Source: Nymphaea colorata
Lineage: Eukaryota > Streptophyta > Magnoliopsida > Nymphaeales > Nymphaeaceae
DNA: 64,000 nt
NCBI RefSeq assembly: GCF_008831285.2
Contig: NC_045150.1
Location: 11,763,868 to 11,827,867 of the forward strand
Direction of reading: 5' to 3'
Shown: positions 1-12,900 of the stretch, one piece after another
How positions within the stretch are numbered: the stretch's first letter is position 1
Layout of the letters: each line of letters begins with the position of its first letter
The notes under the pieces: model-generated
Told to the model about the DNA's origin: nothing
Seen by the model: only the letters and a program-made list of their open reading frames with translations
Database searches by the model: none
Translations under genes and position numbers: made by a program

Positions 1-784
1 AGTTCGGCCCAACACTCTAAACCTCAGCTTGCTTGGTTAAAATGACAAATATATATTTTAAATATAAAATAATACATAAATATAATTAATTATAATAATA
101 TATACCATTATACAAATAAAAATAATATAAACAAATATATTCGGGTCCCGTCGGGCCAATTCGGTTCACCTCGATAAGCTATCGAGGCTGGCTCAAGCCC
201 AAACTCGAGTCCTATCGGACAGAACACCAAGTACTTGTCAGGTACTCAACATGATACTCAGTCAAAATATAATTAATTGTAATAATATATATCAATCGGA
301 TTCACCTGACCAGCAATGAACTGCCCATTAAAGAAGGCAAGTTGGCACCTCAATGAAAAATAAGTGAAGTTGCACATAATGATGAATATGATAATGGTGG
401 ATTGTTCACGGGGAAAGCTTAGCTGTTGTTACAGAAAAAAAAAAATTCAAATCTGAATCGGAGCCCAGTTTACATAGATTCTGAATGAGTTCAATTTGAT
501 GAAAGATCAGACCCAAGGAAGAACCTATCATTCGTATCCCTGTAGAAGTTTTCATTGTAGGAGCAAGTATGGATTCTATTCTTAAAACCCATAGATCCAA
601 CAAGAATTGGATCTATCCTAGAGACCGTACTGGATCCTATTCATTGAAGTCCCTACATCGCAATATCGTGCCAATATGAAGGGTATATTCAACAAAAGAT
701 CCTTCTTCGTCATCTCCTGGACGCTCACTCGCCTTCGTTGCCCTCCTCTTGCTCCTGCGCAAGAACTCAAGCGGAAGAAACACA

Positions 785-786
<2 letters not shown>
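1..786. other. Upstream flank of TIC40, degenerate repeats
   Basis: AT-rich DNA with no supported gene. The first 240 bases mix GC-rich words (tcgggcc, ctcgag) with an AT-rich core and resemble the sequence at 43690-43860, so this is probably a decayed dispersed repeat. The TIC40 promoter should lie near the right end, but I could not identify a convincing TATA box. Confidence 0.5.

Positions 787-816
<30 letters not shown>
787..816 (+). repeat. (CT)15 microsatellite in the TIC40 5' leader
   Basis: A pure CT run ends 28 bases before the TIC40 start codon, so it is probably in the 5' UTR or core promoter. Pyrimidine-rich patches are common just upstream of plant start codons; an effect on expression is only inferred. 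Confidence 0.85.
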
Positions 817-820
<4 letters not shown>

Positions 821-843
821 CTGTGCTTCCCTCTTTGGTATAA

Positions 844-3800
844 ATGGAAAATTTTGCTCTATCTTCGAGCAGTCTTCCCCTCATCTCCTCCATAAACCCT
901 AAAACAGGGGTTTTTCGATCTCCATACACGCCCTTCCTGCTTCGGCGGCCCTACCTCTTCTCCGCGAACGGGAAGCGAGGGAGGAATCTACCTCGCCGAT
1001 CGGTTATAGCTGCCGCTGCCGGGAATGGCGGTTCCTCTCGCATTTCCTGCGAAAATGGTGAGTGGTCTAATCTCCTAGTTAGGCTAATGCCTCTTTTTTT
1101 GCGTAATTTTAATGAAAATTCGTGGGCGAAATCTAGTAAAGTTGCTTGCTCTGGGCTGTTGACGCTTCGTATAGGTGCTTGCTACTCTATTAGCTCTCTT
1201 CTTGTTCTTCCGCACTCTACGTTGTGTTTTTTTTTTTCACGAGGTCCGTTAGCTGCATGCTTCGAAGTAGGCTTGTTAGAGAATTCATATTGCTTAAAAG
1301 TTCGACTAATCTTAATTGTTTGTTTTCTGCCGTTGTTCATGCTGCTGCGTCTTCTTCTGCTTCTTTTGTTGTTCCTCTTGCTGCTAGTATTACTATGACT
1401 ACTAGTCTATTACCTCGTACCACCACCAACAACGTTGTTGCTGCTGTTGCTACGCTACTATTAGTTACTGCTGTAAACCGGCTTCCCTTGACGGAAATTA
1501 TGTTCTGTGACATTAGAAATTCGATCCTTTGAGAGCCTTTCCCCTTCATGTGAAGTTATTGGAAGCTTCTAAAAACCTTCCCATCTTTCTTCAAGCAAAG
1601 ACTACAGCTTCTCCCACTTTTTCTGAAACTTTTGAGGTGGTAAACTCCCAAGCAATGGAAATTTGGTCCTTTTCTCGATATGAAATGTAACCTCATGAGT
1701 CTTGGAGACATACTTTCTCTCTTTTAAGATTAAATTTTTAGTATAACATTACATTTGGTACTAAAAGTCCTCTGAACACAGGAGCCTAGAAGGTATTGCA
1801 GGGTTATCATTTGTCAATCAAGTACATGCTTCTCAAATCACCAAGGATTTCCGGAACTATTTTTTGCTTTCATAACTAAAAATGTCTGTTCTGTTCCTTT
1901 AGCGATTCAACGCCATGAAGTTTAAAATTGATTATCTTAAGCAAAAAGAAAAACTTAGACCTGAATTTGCACTAGTGCTAGGATGTCATATTTTTTTTTT
2001 TTGGGCGATAAACTCCTCATATATGTGGAAGCAGAACAGAGGTTGGTATTGACTATGGGTGGCAGCAGATTTTGTCTAATATTTCTCTGAGTCTGAATCT
2101 GTTAGCAGGTTGCACACGTTATAGGGTTTTAAATTTTGCTGAATCGAACAACATTGCTTTCCAATTTGTATCCAAATTTGATTACATGTGATTTTAGGAT
2201 TTGTTCTTTGTGCTTTGTACATCTGAATCCCAAACTCAACCCAGAGTTCAATAAGAATATTCAGCCAAAGTCTGGCATCTATTTTATATATAATCTAGTT
2301 TTTAGCTTTTGAAATTTGAGCTTAATGGGTTACAGGTAGGGCAATTGGAATCTTCTTTTTTGTTCATCATTCTTTCCCTGTTATTTTTGTTTTCCTGATT
2401 TTTGATGTGCTTGTTCCAAAATAAGCTACTCAGAATTATTCATTTAGTTGTACATATGAAAGCAAGAAGATGGAATGAATTTTTTTGTGCTTTTGGAGAT
2501 TATATGTTGAATGTCTTCGAGGCTTGAGTATTTATGTACCTTTGAATATTGTCAATATGGGGCAATTGGCATCACTTTTCTAAGTACATTTGAACAGTTT
2601 GGTTTTACCCTTTGCATTTCCCCTATATTGGCCTATGTATCTCATGTCGTTTTAATTACTGGAAATTTGTAATGCTAGATAGTCACAGGTTGGAGATTTT
2701 TGGTAGCATCTCGTCGTCCAGTGGTGGCAGAGAGACAACGTCTGTTGGTGTTAGCCCACAATATCCAAATCCACCACCACCTTCACAGATGTATGTTATT
2801 CCCTTTTGGTGGTTATCGTCCACATGCTTTGTCTCAAATTCTAAAATAGTGCTCAATTATGTCAGTTTACATTTTTGTATTTTCATGATATTGTGTTGTC
2901 AGAGGATCGCCACTTTTTTGGGTTGGAGTTGGTGTGGCACTCTCGGCATTATTCTCTTGGGTGAGGAAGTAGTAAACAGTTTCTGTTACTTAATCATGGT
3001 TATTGTAATTTCTGTTGTGCCCATTTAGAAAAGAAGTTCTAATTTTGAAAAATATTGGGTTTTGCAGGCAGCAACAGGCTTAAAGGTTAGCTCATTTTCT
3101 ATTTATTTTATTGATTCTATTTGATCAGGTATCCTTTTGTAGCTTTTAGTTATGTCTGATCACTACACAACATTTGATGGCGATTGCCCGCAATTCCCTG
3201 GTCATTGTCCTGTTGCTTTGACATTGTATTTTCCTCTAGTGCTTGTATAACTTGTTGTCTGCCCTTTTCTGCTCTTTATGAGTTGTAATTTCTGATATAT
3301 TTGAAGTCAGTTCCTTTGATTCTTCATATATACTTTTTGATAAGTTTCTCTAAGACAATGACTTATTTGGTTACCTATTTTTGTGAAGTTATGTTGGCCT
3401 CTTAGAACATTGTGGTATTGAAAATTCTTAAATGATGCACTATTATTTTCAAGGCTTTTAAGTGTCATTCATATGCTTCAATGGTTCATATAAAAGTTTA
3501 TTTCTATTTTTCTTGTTTGTTGGATTTCAAGTAAAATTCCTTTGTTGTTTAATTTTCCTTTTAGTCGAAAAGATATTATCAGAAATCAGGTAATGATAAT
3601 AATCAGTATATGTTTGAAGTGTGTCTCTTGTGTGAATTATTTTTGGAATTAATGCTTTGTTGCTCTTGTTTGCTATTGTTTGGTCAAACATTTTAACCAT
3701 AATTACTAGAATTTAAGGAAGTAATATTTAAGGAAGTAAAAAATATGTTTTGTGTCTGTATCGAGTTATCGAATTTGATTATCCTCTACCCAGTTCATTT

Positions 3801-3920
3801 TGTCTTTGTCTTCCGGCTTCTACTCTGTCAGACTATTTACATTTCAAGAAGCCTGGAAATATTTTCTTAATCTATTTTCAGTATTCAGTTTTGTGACTTT
3901 TGTCAACTTTAAATGGAGTG

Positions 3921-3981
<61 letters not shown>

Positions 3982-6900
3982 TGTGTGTGTGTGTGTGACT
4001 ATTCAGTACAATCACACACATGCATTAAACTCCATGCTTGTTGATGAGCTTCTCTCTCTAGCTACAACTTCTACCTGCGATATGCCATCAGGCATCAATG
4101 CTGGATGTGACTGGGTTTACCTAGTAAATTGTTCAGTTTTGCTCTGATTGGCATAAGGGTGTAGCATCTAACCACTTCAGTTCAAGCCTACTAAACCTTG
4201 GTGGAGTGGAGCTAATGCACATGGGCCCTAGGATTCCTTTACTCTCAATCGGCATGATAACAATTGTCCTTTGTTGTAACCATATCCTAAACCAATGTTG
4301 TAAAAAGCGTATCGTAAGATGTATCGGTTTGGCTTTAAGATATGTTGTATCGTAAAATATCGTAACGTATCGTAACCGTATCGTTTTTTTTTAATAAATC
4401 AGAAAAAATAGTGAAAAAATTGGAAAAATTCATAAAAAATCAGTAAAAATCAAGAATAATATGTTCTTCATAAAAACACATAGATTCATAAGTCATAAGG
4501 TTCATAAGTCTATGAGATACCACATCAAAAAACAAGTTTTAAATGTTATGTATTACATCACAAGATGATAATGAAATTATGAAAATGTTCAATGTCAATA
4601 CATATAAAACGAAAGCACTCTCGACTCTCATTCATAATCTTCATCATATTCATTCTCATCCTCATCTTCATCTTCACGATTTAAAAAAACCCCTTTCCTC
4701 CCAACGGGAATCAGCCACGCACAAACAAATTCATGGTTTAATCAATGATTTCACTTTAAAAATCGATGATTTCTCTCCATGGCGTCACCATCTCTAGGTT
4801 AAAAATGAAGAATGGCCGGATTTTTATAAGAAAAAATAAAAAAATGAGGATTCCAGCCCCCCTTTTTTGAAATCAGCCCATAGCGTACGATACGAGGCGT
4901 ATCGCACCGTATCGTACGATACGGGGCCCTGTATTATATGTATTGTACAATAAAAGTATGATACACCCCTATTTACGATATAGGGGGTGTAGCATATTGT
5001 ATTTTCTAAACGATATGATACGTATCGTACGATACGGCCTCGTATCGTACGATACTTACAACACTGTCCTAAACTGATCAAGTACATGATGCATAATGTG
5101 CGGGTTGCCATTGTATACGAGAAGCATATAACTAAATGAAATCATGTTCAGTGTCATCTATAATGAAAACGTAGCATCACTGTCTCAAGTATCAGTTCAA
5201 AAATAAGTAAATAGAATCCTGTTCCTGATTCATGTATAATGGCTACATAGTTTCACAGTCTCAAACCTCAGTATCAGTCACGCAAAATATAATTAAATGG
5301 AAGTGCAGCTTCAGTGACAGTGTCATATAAAATGACAATATAGCATCATATTTTGAGTATATTACAAAAATATTAAATGAAGTCCAGTTTGAAACATGTA
5401 TAATGACTATATGGCATCAGAATCTCAACTTAGGTGTTGGACTTGGCTATAAAGGGAATTTGATGAATAAATTATCTTTTTGAGATATGAAAAAAAAAAT
5501 GATAATAACTCAGAAGATAAAGAATAAATAACCTGAAAAATGCAACACATGATGAAAATATATTACTCGGCATGTTACCCCCATAGATTTTGAAAAAGTT
5601 AATATGATAAAAATTTTGAGAAATAAAGTATGGCCAGCTGAATTTTTTAATGGAAGACTTACCCTTATGCATGCATTTTCCAGTTCTGCCTCTGCCTTAA
5701 AAAAAGTTTTTGTGCTCATGCAGATGGAGGCTATATTGTGAATGAATCATGAAATATGCATTTCTGAATATTTAGGAAAAAAATCTAAATGAAAAGCAGG
5801 CCTGGAAGTTTTTCAAGATTTTCCTGATATTATTGTCATATCCCAATATTTGCAATGTTTGTTCTATTTTCCATGTGAATAACTTTTATGCTTTATAGCT
5901 TTAGTAGTGTTGTTTAAAAAGTATCTGCGAGATCTGTGTGTGATTAGCATTAAACATGTAATCAGCATGTGGCGAGAGATGCAGATACAGCTTATCTTTT
6001 CAGGATGAGCTAGTAAGCTGGCTGGGAGCCACTTGTCAGTTAATCAACTTTAGGTTGATTTGACTAGTCCAAGAAGACTCACTTGCCCAAGTTTTCTGGA
6101 AATCTGTATGGAGTCACTGAAGATGACCTGTAATAGATTTATTCTAGGAATACAAAATTATAGTGTATCTATGTCACATGGGTACTGTTCAAATGGTGTA
6201 GTACTTGTGTCGGTACGACACCGGTGCAGTACTGGTACGGCACCTAACATGACCTGAAGACAGGTCAAAGAGTACCAGGTAAATTCAACATGCCTGTGGT
6301 TTATCCGACCATTTGCAGACTCAATCAAACTTCACCGAGTTTTTTTTCATTCAAAATTTAGGGTTTTGTTTTTTTTATGTTACATGGTAAAAAGAGGAGC
6401 CCTCGATAGTGTAAGGGCTCTGTGCAACTTCTGGGCGGCCTATTTTGCAGCCACCGACTTTTCTAAAATTTTCTGCCGATTTTTCCCAGGAACCAGTGCT
6501 GTCTCCGGTGATTTTCATACTTTTTTAGTTTCTTCTTCATAATGTATAAATTTTGAATCATAAATGTGTTGTTTGAATTCTTTTAGTTACACACCCACAC
6601 ACGTAATATGTAGGGTGGTGTCCCTGTACCCAAATTTTTTTTGAAAATGCTTCGTACCAGTACCCATACTAGCACCCATACCCGTGCCGATGTGACATAG
6701 TAACGTATGTGACCATTTGTTGTGAGCTAGGTGTTATTATTCTTAAATTACTTTTTTTTGTTACCGGAAATGTTTTTCTTATTATTAGTAGAACTCACTT
6801 GTTAAGAGGTGGGAAATCTGATGACCTAGTATAGGTGTATTGTTTTCACGTGAAATGCTGTGTAATATGAGTACTGCTCCCATACCCGTACCTATGTAAC

Positions 6901-9900
6901 ATAGGTGAAATGGTTTACTTTTGCTGTATTCTTGAGAAGACTTTTCCATGTACTTTTGTTTCTTTTCTCTTTTCTGGCACCAATATTTGTCTTTATTTCT
7001 TCAGAAGTACGCAATGCAGCAAGCTTTCAAGACTATGATGGGTCAGATGGCATCTCAAAACAGCCCATTCAATAATTCTGCTTTCTCTGCTTCACCACCA
7101 TTTCCTTTCCCGCCAGCAACATCTCCATCTGCTTCTGCCACTCCACCTGCTTCTGCCTTCTCGTCTATGCCTGTTGTCTCTGAGCCTGTGACAACTGTAG
7201 ATGTGATAGCAAATAATGTGGAATCACCACCTGCTGAAGAGGTTAAACTTGATGCAGAAAAAAAGGAGGAAACCAAGAGATATGGTATGTAAAGCTATTC
7301 TTGGAGTCAACTGTAGTTCCTGATTTTGCATGCTAGACATGACACATGTTTCATGATATTCACGTTGTTGCCTTTTAACTAATCATATACTAGTCACAGA
7401 GATGCACTCATTATTTAAACTTGGTCTCATTAACTGGGATACTGTTTAGAAATATGCACAATTATGAGAAACATTGCTATTTTGGCACTGTTTGTCTCAG
7501 AGCTGGTATTTATTTTTCTGTTGCACTTTGGATACACTTTTAGAAGCTAACATTGAGAATCTGGAGAGTTTGTACTTTGAATTGGAATGTTGTGTATGAA
7601 ATGTCACACAGTCTGTTTGCTCAAGAACTATTTTCAGCTAGCCTCCTAGATATTCCCAGGTCGTGACAGCACTTGATCCCTCACAAGGTATACTCTTTAA
7701 GATATTAAGCTAAAAAACAGTTTGTTTGCTAGTTGAAGTCTATATAAGAGGTATAAATTCAACCGGAAGCGTTTGTTGCTTATTTCGTTTATGATTGGGC
7801 ATGTATGTGATCTTTGGGAGTATGTCCTGCTGATCTGCTAACCCTTTATGTCAATGTTCATTGGATCGTGTTAAACCTTATGTGTTCTTGTTAAGCATTT
7901 CTATGGAAGATATGATATTCTACTTATGGAAGGTTATCAAACTGTCATAGATGGCTTCATTTTCCTAAAATGTCATTTTTAAAAGTTCAATGCATCAATG
8001 ACTTGGATTTGGGATGTTAAACTCAATGAAAAAGATGAATTGCATTATCAAAATGTTTCACAGAGGTGCTATTCAGAATATTTTGTTGTTCCTGGAGATG
8101 ATGTCTGGAAATTTGGTTTACAATCGGAAAGCAAAAAATGCCTGTTAAACTGAAATAAAAATGTGTGAACAATTTATACCATATAAATGGTCTTTACATA
8201 TAGTACATGCTAATTGTGGCATTGTTATTATAAACTGTAACTGTCAACTAGTCTCAATTGCATGTCTTCTTTTTCACTGGTTGATAGCATAATATCATGT
8301 CATAATGAATTGGTTGAATATGGAGTATAGATGTAATAGTTTTTATCTGGGATAATAAAAAATTTACTTCAAATTTCTTTATGATAAATCATAAGGTTTA
8401 CTTTACAAATTACATCTCACTGTGACTAATTTTGTATAAAAAATTTAATGTGGATCCCTTGGTAAGAGTCTGAATGTCAAAGGTCTCTTCAATGGTCCTG
8501 CCAGTTTTCAAATGACAATGTTAATGTATTTTGGAAAAATTGGGAAATAATCATGAAAAAATTAACTTCATAGCCTAATTGTTACATTTTGATTCTTTTG
8601 TTGATCTCTACACTTATGCTGAGCATTAAAATACTGGCTACAACGTCACAGGATCATTGAATGCTAAAATGATCCCTGTGCAATTTCTGTACTTTGGTAA
8701 ATGGTTGATTGTTTTGGAATTTTGCTGCATTCAGTTGTTCCAATTTTTATTGCTTTAGCTTGCTTGCAAGCATCGAGCTATTGCACCTGTTATTTTTGTT
8801 TCATCTTTTATCTGCTTGCCAATTTGTGCTTTTCAAGTGGTGTTGAAGAATAAGTCAATAAACTGCAAAGCCAGAAGACATTAATGAGTATCTGGTTTTA
8901 CATTTTCCCTGTGTTTGTGCTGGTGGAATGCTTTCCTGGCATTATGTGCACTAAGGATTCTACGAGTGGTTTTGCATTGTAACTTTCTCAGTTGAACTTA
9001 ATATTCATGTAATGGGATTGATTATTTTTATGTACAGATTAGGTCTACTTGCTTTATTTGCTGATATTCTTATTCACAATTATAATCAGTAGTTCTTCAA
9101 TAATTTATGTACAGAATTTGTAGATGTCTCCGCTGAGGAATTGGTGGAAAAACAGTCTGTCCAATCAAGCGATGCTAGTTCAATGAAGGAGGTTCATTTT
9201 GCTGAACCAGTTAAGTTTTGGATTTCAGCTGCTTGAGTGGCTTCTGGGGCTTTAATGTGTTATTTGCTTATCAAATGGCTCTCTGATTATCTTTTTAGGT
9301 TCTAAATGGATCTGTCCCTAGGCAAGGTGCAACAAAAGAAGATTATACCAGTAACAAACGTAAGGATTTGCAATTTTTTTTCCCTCTATGAATAAGCAAT
9401 CTTCTCTTCAATGAAAGCAAAAGGTTATCTGTTCTTCATGATTTCATTTACTAAGAAAATAAGTTGGGGTTGAACTTCTTCAAGCATTTTGTGTCCTTAT
9501 TTTGCAGAATTATCTGTGACATACGAAGACATGGACTTTTGTATGTAAATAGATGTATATTAACCTATGTGCTAATATGTTACCACCATTCTGTTTATTC
9601 TAATGTTCCTCTCTTTCTCTAGTGGACATTATTGTTTTGCCAGGTTAATTTTGCATTTTGTACTACAGGAAAACCTGGCTCAGTCTTATCAGTGGAAGCC
9701 CTTGAAAAAATGATGGAGGATCCAACTGTACAAAAGATGGTTTATCCGTAAGAGAATTTTCCCTTGCTTTGGTCCCCCTTTTTTTTATCAAGGTGATGTT
9801 GGTTATATGATGCTGAATTAAAAAAATACCTAAAACTTTAGTTATTGACAGTTAAAATAAAATGAAACAAACATATGATGTGTGTATGTGTTCCAGATTA

Positions 9901-12900
9901 CTGAAAGCATGCTAAATTTGTTGTGGTTAATTGAAAAGATATGGGCTTCCTTTTATGAAGTATGCAAGATTGCCAGTTGCCACTTACCTAGAAAAGACAC
10001 GAGTTAATAAGCACATAATTCTTGGATAATTTTAACAATGTACAAGTTTTTAGAAAATTCCCGTAGTAGACTAAGATTTTTGGTGATAAAATAATAACAG
10101 TTATTCACATTGTTAGAAGGGCATATGGCATATGCCACATGCCCGTTTGAATATAGCTTGATTTAGAACATTTATCTATTTTGGATGTGCTTAAAATGCA
10201 CTTTATGTGTTTGTATTAAAGTTAAAGACATTGTTGGAAAATTATAGATATGATAAAAACTTATCCCATAGTCATAGCACAAATACTTTCTCGTTTCTCT
10301 GGATTTTGTATCCAAGTCTTTTCTCAAGTATTAATTGCAAAATTTGTTTTTCTTGGTAAATTCTCGTGAAAATCTCTGGAATTCAGAAAATTTAAAAGTA
10401 TTAAAATGTTAAAGAGACCCAGCACACTTTCAAATATATTAAAAATGACATTTTTGGGAAAGCCTCTTGTGAAAATATTTCAATATTTTCATTTTGATGA
10501 TATGCTCAAGATATCACAATAATTTCTCTTTCTTCATTTCACTTGTATTGGCTTTTTTATTGTGATATTCTGAAATTATGTCTGATATTTGTGACTGTGC
10601 TCAAGGCCTTAAAGGACTCTGAGCATTTTAACTCACTAGCTTACGTCAGTCGTCAATTATTGAAGAAACTTAATTTTATGGGCTGCTTTTTTTGTTGCCA
10701 CCACAAAAGTTAGTTACAGTTTCAAAAAAGTTAAGATCTTAGCTTTTATTTTCACTCTCATCAAATTTTAGGTGAAAATCTTCCTATAAACACTCCTTCA
10801 ATAAAAGTTTGTGCACTGGAACACCAAAAATACGAACTCCCTCCCCTCTCTCGGAGACATACACACACATAGGGAGATTCTGCAAGTCTATCATTTATCC
10901 TAGAGTTATGGTTAGCACTCTGTTTCGTTTAGCAAAATATGGTCTTTTTTCTAACAATTAACATTTTTGAGATTGCTATTAATATGTTTGTTTATGGCAC
11001 AGTGATTCATGGTTTCTGACATTTGCTATGTTTCATTCACTGAACAACATAGTATTCTTGCAGTTACTTGCCTGAGGAAATGAGGAATCCTGCAACCTTC
11101 AAATGTGAGTGTTTGATTCATTGAATTTTGAATGTAGGATTTCGTTAAATGTTTTACTGAGTGAAGTGTGTTTAGAGTGCATTGGTAAACATGTTACTAT
11201 TTCAGGGATGCTGCAAAATCCACAGTACCGTCAGCAGCTGGAAGATATGCTGTAAGAGCCACAACACTGAAATATGTTATTGTGATGTTTGTTTTGCTGC
11301 CCTGAGGTGTATGTGTCTGTTTCTGCGAACAATAATCTGATAGCATGCCCACTAATCATTGTTGGCCTGTTCATTGTTCATCTTCCCTGCTTCCCCCCAC
11401 CAACAGAGGAAGAACAAAATCTCATGGTCTGTCATCATGGGATTTTTTTTTTTCTGATCATCAAGGGAATTTCATATGTTGATATTAAATGGTCATGTCA
11501 GTTTAAATTGTACTATGTTTTGAGTCTTTTGACCTTCTGTTTAGGTTGGATGATGATAACTAATTAATATATCTGTAATGGGTGCTGCATGATTGGTTTC
11601 TGTAGCTAGTTATGATTGCTGATCTATGTGCACTCCTTGTGATGGAATGAACATGAAAGAGGGCCAAAAGTTGAGAAGCCTGGTTGGCATTTGGGGCAAG
11701 GCCGAATGATAGAAGGTTAGATAGTGATGAACAAGGGTGAGCAATAATTTCATGGTCTTGAATTTGAAGGAAGATTCTTTAGTAGTTCATAGAGAATAGA
11801 TGTTATAAATCAATGTCACATTACCGGGATGAATGATGCAGCAGGTATGTGTTTGGAGACTGGTAGATACCGAACAGGATTTTTTTGGTAACTAATAACT
11901 TTTCTTGGTAATTATTTAAAATGTGTTCTTAACCTTAAATGAATTTCAAAATTGCCATAATGATTAGGTACTTTGGTAATGTTTCTCAATTTTTTGAAAT
12001 GTCCATAATTTGGATACAAGCAACGATGTATATATATATATATATATGTGGAGAGAGAGAAAAAATTGAATAATGACTGCTTTTTAGAGTCACCCAGCCA
12101 TCTAATCTGCATCATATGATCCAACATGATGGACGGTTAAGAGAAAATAAGGAGAAAAAGGTGATGGGCATTTTCATCATCTATTATTTGTTTACACCTT
12201 TTTCTCCTTGTTTTTCTTTAAATGGACGGCCTTGGTTAGATGGTTCGGTGACTAGATAACCAGAGTCATCGTTCACTCATTATATATATATATATTTAGC
12301 ATTTAATGGAGGAGAGTAGTTAAGAAGTGTAATGTTTGTTAATAGTGAGTATCTGGTTAATCTTTTTGAAAAATGTTGCACTTACACCTGCACCTGCATT
12401 AGTGCGACATAAGCTGATAATGTGACTTCTCAGTTTTACCAATTTAATGGAATGTTGCAAGTTGAATGCCTGAAGTAGGCAGTCCATTCTGTAAGATCAA
12501 AATTTGGGTGTTCTACATCAGATTTGAGAAAAAAGGCATGAATGTGCCATGAAATCTGTGTCAAAAGATTGAAATAGCTTTTTGTGTACAAATGTGACAA
12601 AACTCTGTTATTTTTGCCTTTGGTTTTTGTCTTGTTGGTTTGTTTTATTTTCTGGTTGTTTTGTCAGAACAACTTTCTGCATAATGGTTGTTCTCTGACC
12701 TTTTCTCCTCTCCTTTCAGGAATAATATGGGAGGAAGCAACAGCGCATGGGATAACCAATTGATGGACTCACTGAAAAACTTCGATCTTAGTAGCCCTGA
12801 AGTCAAGCAACAATTCGGTAAGTTAACACTAGATACTGTTTGGCAACCAAGTTACTGACTGGAAAGTGCTAAGCTAGGACTTAAGAGGAGCATCCCTGGT

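Noticed and set aside
618-929. 103-aa minus frame with Arg-Glu run
   Set aside because: Antisense of the CT repeat and of TIC40 exon 1.
1058-1532. Extension of TIC40 exon 1 open frame to 1398, and the overlapping 102-aa frame
   Set aside because: Reads through the GTGAGT donor into intron 1; loses similarity to TIC40 and becomes Leu-rich low complexity.
3800-4147. 115-aa frame with a Ser-Leu run
   Set aside because: Translation of the CT/GT microsatellite inside TIC40 intron 4.
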